Positions 1 through 13,062 are shown, counted from the first letter of the stretch. The stretch is DNA of 64,000 nt from Eremochloa ophiuroides (GCA_038502445.1 JAHLJS010000007.1:80893868-80957867); one strand, 5' to 3'. The notes: generated by a model not told the origin, from the sequence alone. A program made the numbers and translations.

Positions 1-402
1 AGAGGCCCACGTATGGACATTACTGATCCACTGCCAACTTCGTGCCAGTCAGGTACTCACACCCACCCAATGAAATGTCTTTTTTTTTTAAGAAAAAAAA
101 GCTAGCATTACGATAAGTAGTTGACTTCAATTATCTCAGAGATATTTGCAGACGTACACATATCGCAGCGGGCCAATATGGATGAAGATGTTCAGCACAA
201 AGTCACTGATGGAATAGAAGAGGAACAAGAAAGAGACGTGTCCAATACGCGAAAGCGAGCGCGTGAAGGAGATGACGTACAAAACAATCTCTCATACTTC
301 TCAAATAATGTGCATAATTTGGGTCTGGTGGCCCTTGCATAGAAAGTGCAGATAAAAAATCTAAAACTAATATTACAATATATTGCACGTTATGCAGATC
401 AT

Positions 403-972
403 AATGGATGAAAAAACAAATGAACAGGACAAAGATGATGACGTACATACTCCACACCAGGATAATGGCTTTCATCCTATGTGCGCTGCTGCTGATGTCA
501 TTATGTTACCGGAGTATAATAAACCGAAGAAAACAAACAACGCACAAATCATGCCTCAAGGTGAGACCTCAACAATTGCGAGCTAATATTACACCTTTTG
601 TGAGTTATTTTTGGATTACTGATATAATATATAACCTCCCTAGATTATATATGTACGAAAGAAGACGAGGGGGTAATTGAATACATTAAAACCAAGGGTG
701 AAAAACATGTGCTCGTTAGAATCGATGATTGTTGGGGATCCCGTCAAGACATGGACTGTCTTTTTAATGGTAGTGAGCACGTCAATGGAGCCGTAAGTAT
801 GGTCAACACATATTGTATTGGAACTAAAATAATGCATGACAAAAACCTAACAAGATTTAAATGACAAAATAATAACTCGCAGGTCATAAGTCTGTATATC
901 CAGCTAATGAGGCATGAAGAAATAGGCCATCGTAGACAAGGTGGAGACGTATATCTAGAAAATTCATGGTTC
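403..972 (+). pseudogene. Ulp1-like (C48) protease gene, 5' exons, interrupted
   Basis: These are the upstream exons of a spliced gene whose catalytic part resumes at 25437. An acidic leader (about 403-560, MDEKTNEQDK..) ends at a GTGAG donor at 561. The next exon runs 644-792 (acceptor CCTAG at 639-643, donor GTAAGT at 793), and a third starts at 883 after CTCGCAG. The joined reading frame stays open. It reads DYICTKEDEGVIEYIK, then MDCLFNG, then GGDVYLENSWF, the pattern that precedes the catalytic core in plant Ulp1-like proteins. The frame stops abruptly at 972, where the copia LTR and its GGTTC duplication begin. A further upstream segment (184-300) encodes acidic/basic residues (IEEEQERDV, RKRAREGDD) and may be an earlier exon. 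Such Ulp1-like genes are often carried by Mutator-like elements of grasses, so this may be a captured rather than a host gene. Confidence 0.6.
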
Positions 973-2671
973 TGAAGGACCGAGCAAGGCGACCAGAGGG
1001 GGGGGGGGGTGAATGGGAGCCTCAAATTTCTTGCGAAATATTTGGCCACTGTCCCAGATTCAATCCCCAAGAAGCAAACAACCACAGAGGAGTAATCCAC
1101 GAGCCAACTAGTGACTGGGTATCTTCGGAAAAGACCGTGAGATACAGCGGGATTCTCAAACACACGGCCGAGCAGACCGGAGAGCAAAGAGATTGGCCGA
1201 GCAGACTAAAACGAGTCTCTCAACCTCTATGGATTAGAGGCAAGAGAGCAACCAAAAATAACCAAGCCAACTAATGACAAGAGTACTTAGAAATGATCCT
1301 CACGTCACTAGAAAACTAACGCAAAAAACGGATCGCGAATCGGAGCTCAAACGCGCAAGAAACTGACGAAACAGCAGAGCACCGGACGCTGAACAGTAGC
1401 ACCGGACGATGAACAGTAGTCCGGTGTGAAAATCAGCACGTCCGATGAACAGTAGCACCGGACGATGAACAGTAGCACCGGACGATGAACAGTGCGTCCG
1501 GTGTGATGAACAGCGCGTCCGGTGACCCCGAAAACAGCCCCAAAAATTCGAAAAACGGCCGGATCTCTTCCGTTTCAACTCCGGTTGATCCCAAATTTTG
1601 TGGGCAGGCTCTCTAGGTAGTTAAGAAGCTACTCCATGAAAATCATTGCCATTCATGCCTCACAAAATCGTGAATCAAAGAAAAACCGACGAAGAACAAA
1701 AAAGGGACATCGGGAAAGAAACTGTGATCGATCTCTTCACTCAAGTCATAGGAAGCGAAACCCTTTGGTGGAAAGCATCACAAGATCACTAGGAGAAAAC
1801 TCACCAAAGGAATTTGCAAATAACTGAGTATAAAGAGAGATCGAAGCACGAACGGGAAAGGGAGAAGAAAGAAATCAGCACACAAGCAATAACAACATGA
1901 GTACGAATTTCAATCCAAAACGCCCGGAGACGACACGGGGTTAGGCCAAGAACACGAGCTCTTACACCACCATGACAAGTGGAGGATCTCTCCCTAAGCA
2001 CTAAGCCTAACCCTAAGTGAAGGGGTGAAGAAATGAAAGTGAGAGAGATAAGAGGGGAGGGCTGCCATCCCTCTCTACTTATCGTCTCGGCAGTTTTACA
2101 CTTAACCCCCTAACTACTACTACTGGATACATCAGGCAAGCCAGCTAGCCCTTGGACATTTTGGAACAGCCTGTCTCTGAAGATATGATCGGACGACCCC
2201 GCTTCCTGCTCCCGTTGCCGTCGCCTCGACGCAACCTCGGAGATTCCGCCACGTGTCGCCCCGCTTCCCGCCGGAAGCAGCTCTGCCCGGGTTTTGAGGC
2301 CCAAACCCAAAAACCGTCCTCCACTGGTTTTGAGGCCCAAACCAGTAAACCGTCCTGGGCCGCGTCCACCGGTCCTCGACCGCGCCAGCCCGCGTCCCGC
2401 TCCGAGTCCCTTGACCATGTTCAATCGCGCTTGTCGATGTCGCAGTGTCCGCCACCGCAGCCCGCGCTCCGGCCTCCGAGTCCCTCGGCCCAAGCTCCTC
2501 GTCCGTCCTTCACCGCTCCCGATCCATCGGCACGGCCCGCACACTTGGCCTTCACTCCGCCACTGCATCCGGGTCCCAACACCTGCACAACACAAGCCAA
2601 CCAACATGCCAAGTGAACTCCGTTGACAATCACTCATCACACTTAGAGACCAAACCCACCTTGGGTCCGCA
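973..2671 (-). repeat. Copia 3' LTR
   Basis: This is the direct-repeat partner of 23724-25431. Its outer boundary touches the target duplication GGTTC; its inner boundary touches a polypurine tract (AGGGGGAGA on the - strand). It differs from the other LTR by about 40 substitutions that I could see, a longer G run at 999-1008 and the absence of 13 bases near 1941. Apparent reading frames inside it repeat in the other LTR and are not genes. Confidence 0.93.
1379..1526. repeat. Tandem CACCGGACGATGAACAGTAG units in copia LTR
   Basis: About seven degenerate 20-bp units alternate CACCGGACGATGAACAGTAG with its partner GTCCGGTGTGA. The CCGGAC/GTCCGG halves make a repeated, palindrome-rich block. 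Such blocks are a known mark of Sirevirus LTR regulatory regions. The same block lies at 24124-24270 in the other LTR with a few changes. Confidence 0.8.
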
Positions 2672-2932
2672 ATCTCCCCCTTGATGAGTGCATTGTCAAC
2701 ACCAACAAGATAAGCATGATATCAAGAGAGTATAGGAAGAAGGGATGGGAAAGAAGAAAACTCGCAAAATGACCATAAAAGCAATGTCAAGCTACCGCAA
2801 GGTCACTAAGCAAGCACAACCACAAAAGGATGCTAGTCCCTCCAGAAAGAGGCAAGGCTCAACACAACTAGCTCCCAAACTCCCCCTGAATGTGTGCTCA
2901 ACTCAAAAATGTGTATACTCTTCTCCCCCTTG
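2671..2932 (-). promoter_or_regulatory. Multiple polypurine tracts of copia element
   Basis: On the - strand, AAGGGGGAGA abuts the 3' LTR (2671-2682). Further copies lie at about 2876-2886 and 2922-2932. Only the one at the LTR is needed as plus-strand primer; extra copies upstream are typical of Sireviruses. Confidence 0.75.
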
Positions 2933-3948
2933 TTGACACATGCACACATCAAGGTTTCCCAAAACCTTCTCCTCTCAAGCATGCAAATGCACATGAAAAT
3001 GCAGAAGCTTCAGGAGTATAGCCACTAGTTTGACAAACATACTCATCATAGACAAGTGCTAGTAGATGCTCAAGATGATCAAAAGAACAAGCACATGAGA
3101 GAAGCATAGTGAGCAGTTTTGATACCAAAAACTTAGAATGTTCACCATCAAGTGTAGCACATAGCATATATAGAATGGAGATCAAGTGCTAAGCAAGTGT
3201 ATACAAAGTGAACTATCCCAAGCCAAGGTCACACATCAAGTCTTAGAAGAATCCAATACAAGTGAAATTTTCAATTTGAATCAATTTCTCTACATTAGGT
3301 GTTTCACAAGTATTAGCAAGACATGTGTTTGCGAGAGGTTATATGTATTGTTGCCCCTAACTTTTCAACCATGCGTAGCCTATGTCAAAAGACAATGATT
3401 AGCTAAAAGCAATGGTTTCGGTCATCCACTACAAAGCTCTAGTTCATCCAAATGTGCAAGAGGAAGCGGTCTAGATACTTTGAGGTGGTACAATACATAT
3501 CCGTCTCGATCTTTTCACCAAAACTTAACTTAGATTGCATAGATTTTAGCACAATGTAATTGAGACCAATCTAAGCAAGTGAGTGAATCATGGTATGAGC
3601 CATAGCAACTGAGCATATACAAGATAGCATATGAGAACTCAACAAATCTATACACACTAGTTGCCAAACTCAAAGGTGAACATATTTTTTAGATTTCATC
3701 AATATTAGTCAAGTTCACATAAAAGATCATGTTTAGCTCATCATAGTATTCAAATGATCATAAAGAGCCTAAACATGCATCAATCATACCATGATAAGCA
3801 AGAAGGCAAACTCATAGCTATAATCATGAAGCTAAATATGATATATGTCACAAGATGCCATGAAAATGCACAATATGATACACAAGAGAAAAACAAAAGC
3901 TCTAACCTAAAAAGAACCACAATCTATCATACAAGCTCAAAACCCCTT
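2933..3948. other. Noncoding 3' region of copia element
   Basis: About 1 kb between the end of pol and the polypurine tracts. It is AT-rich, and no frame long or conserved enough to be a gene was found. Some Sireviruses carry an envelope-like frame here; none is recognisable. Confidence 0.6.
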
Positions 3949-6900
3949 CTAAAAAGGGTAGCACACACCAAGCTCACTCCTCAACCGTGTAAACTGTGTT
4001 TGGTCTAGAGGCTTGGTGAAAATGTCGGCAAGCTGTCGAGAAGTGTCTACGTGAATCAAATCAATATCGCCCTTTTCATAGTGGTCACGTAGGAAGTGAA
4101 AACGTACTTCGATGTGCTTGGTCCGTGAGTGAAAAACAGGGTTCTTTGCCACACTTATTGCACTAGTGCTATCACAATATAAAGGGACTTGTCTAAAAGA
4201 AAGACCATAATCCCTAAGAGTCATTACCATCCAAAGCAACTGTGAGCAACAAGCAGCGGCAGCAACATATTCAGCCTCACAAGTGGACTGAGCAACACTA
4301 CTCTGTTTCCTAGAGGACCAAGACACCAAAGACGTCCCAAGAAACTGACAAGTACCAGATGTGGACTTCCGATACACTCGACAACCCGCATAATCAGCAT
4401 CGAAATACCCACACAAAGAGAGAGAGGAAGCGGCCGAGTACCATAAGCCAAACTCTGGGGTAAAGCGGAGATACCTGAAGATGCGCTTCACAGCCTGACG
4501 ATGTGAAGTCCTCGGTGAAGACTGGAAACGAGCGCACAGGCAAACCGCAAATTGGATGTCCGGTCTTGTCACCGTCAGGTACAGCAACGACCCGATCATG
4601 CTTCGGTACTCCTTCTGGTCCACAGCTTCTCCCTCTGGGTCCTCATCAAGGGCCGCCGTGGTTGGCATGGGGGTTGACATAGGCTTGGCCTCACCCATGT
4701 CAAAACGGCGTAGAAGATCCTTCGTGTACTTCCCTTGATGAACAAACGTGCCTTCTTGAGTTTGCTTAATTTGCAAGCCCAAGAAGAACGTCAATTTTCC
4801 CATCATGCTCATCTCGAACTCCCTGCTCATAGTATCTGAAAACTTGGCAGCCAAAGCATGAGATGTTCCCCCAAAGACAATATCATCCACGTAAATCTGA
4901 ACCAAAAGCATGTCAACGCCTTGCTTGAGGAGAAACAAAGTCTTATCAACCGAGCCCATTTAAAAACCCTTTCCCAAAAGAAAAGTCTTAAGACGCTCAT
5001 ACCAAGCTCTAGGAGCTTGCTTCAACCCGTATAAAGCTTTGTGAAGCTTATATACATGGTTGGGGAACTTTGGGTTCTCAAAGCCAAGGGGTTGCCTCAC
5101 ATAAACCTCTTCTTCTATATACCCATTTAGAAAAGCACTCTTCACGTCCATTTGATAGAGTTTGAACCCTTTTGAGGCTGCAAACGCTAACAAAATCCTA
5201 ATAGCTTCTATCCGGGCAACAGGAGCAAAGGTTTCATCATAATCAATCCCCTCTTTCTGACAGTACCCCTGGGCTACCAACCTAGCCTTGTTTCGCACTA
5301 CAACCCCATTCTCATCCTGTTTGTTTTTAAAGACCCATTTAGTACCAATAGGATGACACTCAGGAGGTGGTGGAACTAAGACCCAGACTTGGTTTCGCTC
5401 AAATTTCTCTAACTCCTCATGCATGGCATTAACCCAATCCGGATCAGATAAAGCGCGTCCAATGTCTTTGGGTTCGTCAGGACAAACAAATGCAGAATGA
5501 GCAAAGTGGGAGATAGACCTGGACCGCGTAACACGCTGGTCAATGTCGCCGATCATCGTCTCTGGAGGGTGGCGGCGCTGGATGTGTCGAGGTGCAGCCC
5601 TCGATGAAGTCGCCTCCCCCTCGGCAACAGCTGGGGCCTCCTCAGGTGCAGCATCACACACAGGCTGAGGGGCCGGCTCGAACGGTCCCCATGAAGTAGA
5701 TGAAGAAGGCTCGGGGCCGTGAGCTGAAGTAGTGGAAGCAGGCTCGACTGGGGCAGCCGGTGGAGTCGGCTCGGGATCACCCCAATCGGCGTCTTCCTCT
5801 CCATCCTCCACAAAGATGGTCTCCTCAAAATCCTCATCACTTGCACGCTCAAAGACAGGAGAAGAACAAGGCATAGTCTCGTCGAATGTGACCTCACAGG
5901 TCTCCACCACACGGTTAGTTTCAAGGTTAAGTACACGATAAGCTCTAGAGTGAGTAGAATAACCAAGAAAGACACCGTCAGAAGACCTGGATTCGAATTT
6001 GTCGAGATTACCTTTCTTGAGGATAAAGCACCTGCATCCAAACACTCACAAGTGGTTTACCTTGGGCTGCCTTCCAAACCGCAACTCATATGAAGTCTTC
6101 TTTGTAAAAGCACGAAGGAAAATGCGGTTTGAAACATAGCAAGCGGTGTTGATTGCCTCGGTCCAATACTTCCTAGGAGTCCTATGCTCATCGAGCATCG
6201 TCCTAGCCATCTCAACAAGGGTCCGATTCTTGCGCTCAACAACGCCGTTTTGAGGAGGGACGTAAGGAGAAGAAAACTGGTGCTCAAGACCCAAAGAAGC
6301 GCAGAACGTCTCAAAATGAGTGTTTTTGAATTCAGTACCATTGTCACTGCGAATTGCTCGAATGGTGTTCTTAGGCAACTCATTTTGAAGATGCAAGATC
6401 AAATCCTTAGCACAAGAGAAAGCCTCATCCTTACTTACCATGAAAAACACCCAAGAGTAGCGAGAGAAGTCGTCAACAATCACAAGCACATACCACTTCC
6501 CACCTTCCGACCTAACCCGAGATGGACCAACCGTGTCCATATGGAGAAGTTCTCCGGGTTTCTTGGTCATGATTTGGTTAATTGGGGAATGAGAAGCGGC
6601 AACCATTTTTCCATGACGACAAGGATGGCAAACGAGATCTTTCTCAAATTTAAGTTTAGGCAATCCTTGGATTAGGCCAAGTGAACTCAACCTCACAAGT
6701 AGATCAAAGCTCAAGTGACCAAGTCTCCTATGCCACTTCCAAAGATCGGAGGAAGATGCCGCAACCAAACACCGAGAAGCACCAAAAGAGCGAGAGAAAT
6801 CAGCACGAAAGACACGGCCAAATGGAGTGATCCGACAAACGAGATCACCCCTAGGATCAACCACTCTAGAACAACCGGTCTTAAACCGCACCTCAAATCC

Positions 6901-7154
6901 ATTTTGAAGGAGTTGCGAAACCGAGAGCTAGTAAAATGCAATGAAGACACCAAAGCAACATCCTTCAAGACAAAAGCATCATTCACTCTAATGGTACCAC
7001 GGGAGAGGACTTTACCTCTACTATTGTCCCCGAAAGTGATGTACTCCTTAACATGCACGGGGTCAAGGCTGGAGAACCATTTGGGATTTCCGGTCATGTG
7101 GCGTGAGCAACCGGAATCGATGAGCCACGTGTTCTCCAAGCCATCATCCTGCAA
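3949..7154 (-). pseudogene. Copia pol (protease, integrase, RT, RNase H)
   Basis: Domains in order are: protease with WLIDSGCSRHMTG (about 7125); GAG-pre-integrase HHCC finger (HRRLGHL..CHPCRHGK, about 6740-6600); integrase with all three acidic residues (HMDTVGP, RSDNGTEF, NGVVERKNR); RT with TFAPVARIEAIR and the catalytic YVDD at 4882-4893; and RNase H with YFDADYAG, STCEAEY and the usual ending FTKPLD..RLRSELGV. Lesions: a frameshift near 6890, a TGA at 6046-6048 in the integrase C-terminal region (a CpG-type C-to-T change in an Arg codon) and a TAA at 4960-4962 within RT. The natural stop follows at 3949. It cannot make a full polyprotein. Confidence 0.9.
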
Positions 7155-8607
7155 TCAAAGATAAGAAGCAGGATAAGCGTATGGTGCAACTCTGGGGTTA
7201 GCATAAAGAGGATACCAGTGTTGACCCATCCGCTTCCAAGACACACTAGGAAAAGTGCCAAACTGACCATAGCTCGTGGGAGAAGAACCATGGTTGAAAG
7301 AAGAAGGGAAGCGATCACCACAAGAGAAGAAACGTGGTCCGCTAGAAGGGTAGTATACAACGTTCTCACCCTTTGACCCATAGCCTTTGTTGTCATGGCT
7401 TGGGACTCTCCGAGCACGACCACCATGTGGTCTCCTTCCCAAAGGCTTAGTACCTTGAGGTGGTGCACCTCTTGGCCTAGCCACACGCCTCTCAACCGGT
7501 TGCACACGAGCACCATGGGGTTTGTGTTGCATGTTCCGGTTGTTCACCTCCAACTCACGCCGCTCATCCCTCTTCCTCCTAAAGAAATACCCAACCAAGT
7601 GACCCTCTCTCCTGCAATACTCACAATGATACCTCACCTTGGGTGGTGGGTTCACCTTGGGTTTTTGGTTCACTCTTGGTTGCGGTTTGGCCTTAGGAAG
7701 GGGTTCCTTAGGGACGTTTGGCAAAGTGTCAAGTGAGTTGCGTAGGTGATTAGGCTTGGGTGCCCAAACTTGCTTGGCCAGAGGAGCTTTGGGTGGCTCA
7801 ACAATCACACCCTCACCGGTGATGGGTTGTGTAGGCTTAGGTGAAACAAACTTGGTAAGCTTTGGTGGAATGGGATTCTTCTCATTTGGTGTCATGCCAC
7901 TAGACTCACCAACCTTCCCAAACATACCCCCATTTTTCCCACCTAGGTCAAAGCCTAAACCCGAGCCATCTGTTCCCCTACTAATTGACTCACCATCATT
8001 CCCAATTGGGGCTCGCTGCATGAGACCCAACTCAAGATGGTCCGGAGGTAGGTGTTTTCCTCCTCAACATGCCACTTGGCATGGCGGCAGTTCCCAAGCT
8101 CAATCTCCAAAGCCTCACACAAGGCACACATCACACCACTGGGGCTAACCGAGTTGGCCTTCTCAAGCAAGACAATCTTGGCATCCTTCTCTGCCAACTC
8201 GGTTTGCAAGCCTGAGCAAGACTTGCACGCACCCAAGAGCACCGGTCTAGCTTCACCTCAGCTAGCTCCTCAACAACACGAGCATGCTTGGACTGCAAAG
8301 TAGCCAAGTTGCTCATGTGGACAGCACACTCATCACACTCAACCTCATCGGTGATCACAACACTAGACTTAGCTAACTCAAGCTCTCTCACGGCTACCTC
8401 CCACTTCTTCTTGTACTCATTTCTCTCAACGGCAGCACGTTTTAGCAACTTGTCTTGACTAACTAGCGTGTCATTCAAAGTCTCAATCTCAGCAACAAGA
8501 TCATCGGGGTTGAGTGATACCTGAGAGGTGACGTCGTCCTCATGCTCCTTGCTTTTGCCGGCCTCCAAAGCAGCATCCTCGATCGCCATGGTACAAAACC
8601 CCCCAAG
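7155..8607 (-). pseudogene. Copia gag, C-terminal part
   Basis: This continues gag beyond the gypsy insertion (the GTTGG duplication is at 8608-8612). It begins with a coiled-coil segment (about 8589-8250, heptad-rich, with CDECAVHMSNLATLQ) and passes two frameshifts near 8240 and 8030. A Pro-rich basic tail follows, with a second zinc knuckle CEYCRREGHL near 7600. In that knuckle the fourth metal ligand is lost: the position reads Phe (VGYFF). The frame ends at an in-frame TGA (7155-7157) just ahead of the protease. Such a gag/pol stop may be natural read-through control or a mutation. Confidence 0.8.
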
Positions 8608-8612
8608 GTTGG

Positions 8613-11600
8613 TGTAATACCCCGGGTATTACGGATTTAATTAATCTGCCATGTCATCATATTTAAATTAATCATTTGTATATGATTGTGATTAGGCCCC
8701 TAGAGTGATTTGAATTTAATTAGTATTTGTTTGTAAAATTAAAATTCCCAAATAAAGGTTTAAAAATTTACTTTTATTAGGACCAAAACCTAATTCAAAA
8801 TCTAAAAGGAATTTTGAGATAGTCCCTTAATAAAAGTTTTAGATATTTTAAAATGGAGCAACTTTTATTTTTGGAGATTTCAAAGTTCTGTGGTGGAAAT
8901 TCAAATTTATTTCAAAACAATGATTTAAAACTTAGTTTTGGATTGGCATTTCAAAATTATTTGGAATCTGGCAAAACTTCCTAAATAGAAGTTGTAAAGC
9001 TCATTGAGTAGAACAACTTTTATTTTGGCAATTTTTCAAGTTGTTGTGTAAAATAAAAAGTAATTTTGAAAATACAGTTTGAAATTCAAAAACCAAGTTT
9101 ACCCCTTTTGCTGTAGTTTCAAAAATATTGCTAATTTGAACTTGGTTCCAAAAGCAAAGTTGTTCAGAATTTCAAACCCTACAACTTTTATTTTTGCAGT
9201 TTTTCATGTTGGTATTCAAAAACGATCGCAATTGTGCAAAAACCGACAGCCCTAGGGTCTAGGTGCTACAGTGAAATGCCCCCTCTTCCTGTTCGCGAAC
9301 AGCGCCGACCCGCCGCCGTGCCGGGCGCGCGCGCGCGGCCGTCCGTGCCGGCCGGGATCGTGTCTCCGACACCGTTCCTCGCGCGGGCGAACGTGCGCCA
9401 CGCCGTGATGCTCCTGTCCCCTCTCCTATGCCCCTTAAAGACGACGACCGCCTCCCCCTCGTTTCTTTCTCTCCGCTCGGCCGCCATTGCTCTCTCGGTC
9501 CCCGGCTAAATTCGCCGCGCTCCGTCCATCACCACCCTCTCCATCTTGCAGCCAGCTAGCTAGCTTCCTTGCGCATCTCCTGCAACCGTCGGCGGGAGCT
9601 GTAGAGCTTCGTAACCACCGGAACACCGGTGTCTCCTTCGCGGGCGGGCAGAGCGCCGCCGCGAGCTCCGCCGTCGTCTCGAGCTAGTCTGGGTAAGCTC
9701 TGGGCCTCGGATTGTTGCGTACCGTGATCTCCGTGACCCCTTGAACCTTACGCGTGCGTCGGCGTACTCTCTGGTTCCCTAGGTTCGCCGGAACGCGTGT
9801 TCGCCGTTGTGCCGAGCCGCCGGGATCCGCCGCCGTCGCCAAGTCGCCTTCTCCGAACCACCTCCGTCTCCACCGACCCCTCGGCCAGCTTCGTGGTGAG
9901 CCCCAGATGCTCGCGCACCTTTTTCCCCTCTCTTTACCGGCTTGTGCTCGCCGGCGACGTGCTCGCCGCCGCCACCGAGCCGCCGCGTACGTGTCTCCAG
10001 GTGCTGCGCGCCTCGGATCTCGTCGTATCTTAGCTTGGTAGACTCGCCTTGGAGTGTAGAGTCCGTCAGTGCCCTCGGCTTCGTCCCTCGGCTCACCGTC
10101 GGCGAGCTAGGGGCGGCGAACCGCCGGCGCCCTCGCCTCTGTCAGAACAGAGGAGAGGCCAGGGGCCTCGGGTTAGAAGGAGAATAAAGGCAGGGGGTTA
10201 AGTGCAAATCCTGTGACTCATTTGAATAGTACTCGTTGGACTGCGGGTAGATTTGCGAGTTTCTCGGGGTCTCTTTTGAAAAGTTGTTGGCGCCGTGCGG
10301 GGCGGGCCGAGTGGGCCGGTTTGTGCTGGGCTTGGGCCGTAGTGGGCTGCTTTGGTTTTTCTATTTTCCCAGTGAATTACTAAATGCTTTTCTTTTATAT
10401 ATTCATATGAATAGTGCTGCAGTTTGTTATTTTCGTGTAGATTAATTTACTGCGCCAAAAATGATGAAATTAATTGTGTATGCTCTCTGAAGTATGTAGT
10501 ATTTGTTAAAAATATAATATAGGGTGTTCCAGTGCCTTTAATCTGCTGTATAAATCAGTGAAGTAATTAATAAATGCAAGTTTGTGTAATTTTAATTAAT
10601 TATCTGTAAATCCAAAAATCATGAAATTTATTGTGGCTCTGTTTGGTGATAAAACCTAGCTGTTGGTAAAGTTTGGTTGAAATTGAAGTTAGTTTGGTCA
10701 ATTAATAAATATATGTGAAATTAGGGATTAATAAAGTAAATAGAAAAATGAATTTAGGTTTGTTGTGTGAATTTTTGGGTTGAATGAAGACCAAGGATCT
10801 TTCGCTGTGTGATCCTTGGCAATTTGAGAACTTAGTGCTTGGTAGTAGTCATAAAGCTGTGTAGCGGCTTTCTGTGACCGTTAAAAAGGTCAATAAAACA
10901 AAAGTAGGAAACATTACTTTTACCTTCCGTAGATTGTTTACAACTTTACCGTGAAGGAAAGTTGTACTCAAGGTATTAATGGTTTACTTCCAAGCATTTC
11001 ATTTGTTGCCCTCATGCCACGCTAAGCATACATCATTGCATACGTGTAGTGCCCGTTCCCGAGGTGGTCCAGGTCGAGACTACTACTGAGGAGGCCACTC
11101 CAGAAGTCATCCAAGGATTCGACATCTGCGGGACTGATCCCGATCCGACGCTGTACACGATCCAAGGCAAGCCCCGGTGCATTCAGCCCCTCTATTACAA
11201 AATATTTATAATTCGAGTTAATCTACTGCATTAGGTTGATAGGAGTTGATTGTCACCTATCCAGATGCATTGTCTCAAATAAATACCCTAAAATCTGATT
11301 TAAATAAAATGGTTTGAGAAATGCTTAGGCATGCTTAATGAACTTAGCTTTGCGTAAAAGAAAAACTATTTTCTGTGCCATGATTATACTTATACTTTGA
11401 TTGGAAGAACTGGTTATCCGCTGGTCGATGTGTATTTGGGTTGGAATCCCAATGCATGGTCGCTTTCGGAGTAATTTGGAACTGGTCGATGTCTTTGGAA
11501 ACGTGTTTCGTTGGGTGGCCAGCTCATGGGGCGGCGTTCCCTATGTCTCACTCACCCGACAGGCACGATAATAAAAACTGTCGGGTAGTCTTGTACTTGG

Positions 11601-12680
11601 GTTAGAGTCCCAATGCAGGATTGGCGGCAGGAAGGAAGTAGGGACCGTTCGTTGTAGGCCTGCTGTGATCATGATGGACAGCCTAGCCACATACCAATGC
11701 GGAAAGCCTAGAGTCCGGTGACGCTATTGCTGGAACCGACAACCACGCACTGGGAGTGGAGAGATGGCGAGAGTAGCTTGTACCCACGTGGCCGGTGTGC
11801 CTGGATAAGAGTGGAGTACTGTGCTCTCGGGTGGCGCAGGACCGGTTCCGGGATAGCAAAGCCGTGACGACGGGTTGGTGTATGTATGCCGGCGTGCTGC
11901 ATATGCAGTGTGGTTAGAATCCCCAGCTGGGTACTTTCTGGATTCGAATCGACGTGCTCCTCGGTTATGGAGACTTGATCCTCACACTCTACACCGAAAA
12001 GTGGTTCTCAACTAAGTTATCTGAATGAATAAAGTAATTGAAAGAATGATGATACATGAGTCTGAATATTGGAGCTATAAATATGATTATAATAATGACA
12101 AAATAAAATATGGAACAGGATAGATTGCTTTTCTGCAAACTCCTCATCCTCTGCTAGCCTTACCCATAGCCTTGCATTCCTGAGTCTCATTTTACACCCT
12201 TAGTCGGGTAAGTCTTGCGGAGTACCCCAAGTACTCAGGGTTTGTTAACCCCGTTGCAGGAGGACCGCAGTCGGAGATCTGTCTTGCTCCATGTTGCGTG
12301 ACCGTGGTCGAAGAAGAAAGCAGCGATGAGTGAAGTAGAACCCGTGGGCAGGGTTCGAGTTATCTTATCCAGTATTGTGTAACTATTCCACTGCTACTGT
12401 TATGTCCTCTGGCCTGTAATAACTATATTTGAATCCTATTTGAACAACTGGTTTGTAATCTAAATGTTATGTAATCTTCCGCACTGTACTCTGATGTATT
12501 TTATTATGAAATGTTGTAATCCTGTGATGATTCTGCAATGGTGATCCTGTCGGAGAAAAGGGCGCTAATGTAGCCCGACAGACCTGTCTAGATCATTTGG
12601 GACACGGGCCCGGCTGTCAGAAGTCGTTAGTGACAATGACAGGTGCCGGTGGGCCAGGTGATTTAGCCGGTTCTGTTACA
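8613..12680 (+). repeat. Gypsy 5' LTR
   Basis: Direct repeat of 18429-22496, offset exactly 9816 bases. It has an AT-rich first 600 bp, a GC-rich block (about 9290-10150) that looks like a promoter and transcribed leader, and an AT-rich remainder. CCCCTTAAAGACG at 9430-9442 could serve as a weak TATA-like site. A strong donor-like GGGTAAGC lies at 9691-9698. Reading frames inside are repeated exactly in the other LTR and are not genes. Confidence 0.95.
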
Positions 12681-12681
12681 G

Positions 12682-12696
12682 TTGGTACCAGAGCAT
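12682..12696 (+). promoter_or_regulatory. Primer-binding site of gypsy element
   Basis: TTGGTACCAGAGC lies directly after the 5' LTR and matches the complement of the initiator tRNA-Met 3' end except for one base of the usual form. Confidence 0.8.
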
Positions 12697-13054
12697 TCCA
12701 TTGCTAATCATTATGGATTACTTTTCAAAAATTTCAAAATGTTTTGGATCATAAAAAGTTTAACCTATTATTTTGGGTCCAAATTGCTTCTATCCTTATC
12801 TTGTTCAGTAGTTCTTGCCTTGTTCTATATTTTACCTTATGGGATTAAGGTAGCATGTGGAATAATATTATTATTAGCCCTATGTTAAAAGTTTATTTAT
12901 GTATGTAGGTACCTTGCATGATTTAAATTCGTAAGTACGTACATGCATCATGATAATCACACCTGTTAATTAACTTCCTCCTTAAAGTGGGTTTTTGGGA
13001 TAGTTTACCAAACCTATTCTTGCTAACCTATTATATCTTAAAATTCCACTTACC

Positions 13055-13062
13055 TTCTCCAG
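13055..13062 (+). promoter_or_regulatory. Putative splice acceptor before upstream ORF
   Basis: Pyrimidine-rich ACCTTCTCCAG ends exactly at the ATG at 13063. Paired with the LTR donor near 9693 it would remove about 3.4 kb of leader. Inferred from sequence only. Confidence 0.45.

Noticed and set aside
966..2690. Many overlapping frames in the copia LTRs (also 23696-25456)
   Set aside because: They occur in both LTR copies in both strands and reflect GC-rich or repeat composition, not coding sequence.
9234..11234. Several short frames in the GC-rich part of the gypsy LTR, repeated at 19050-21050
   Set aside because: They are identical in both LTRs, lack domains, and lie in the promoter/leader part of the repeat. 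They are not independent genes.
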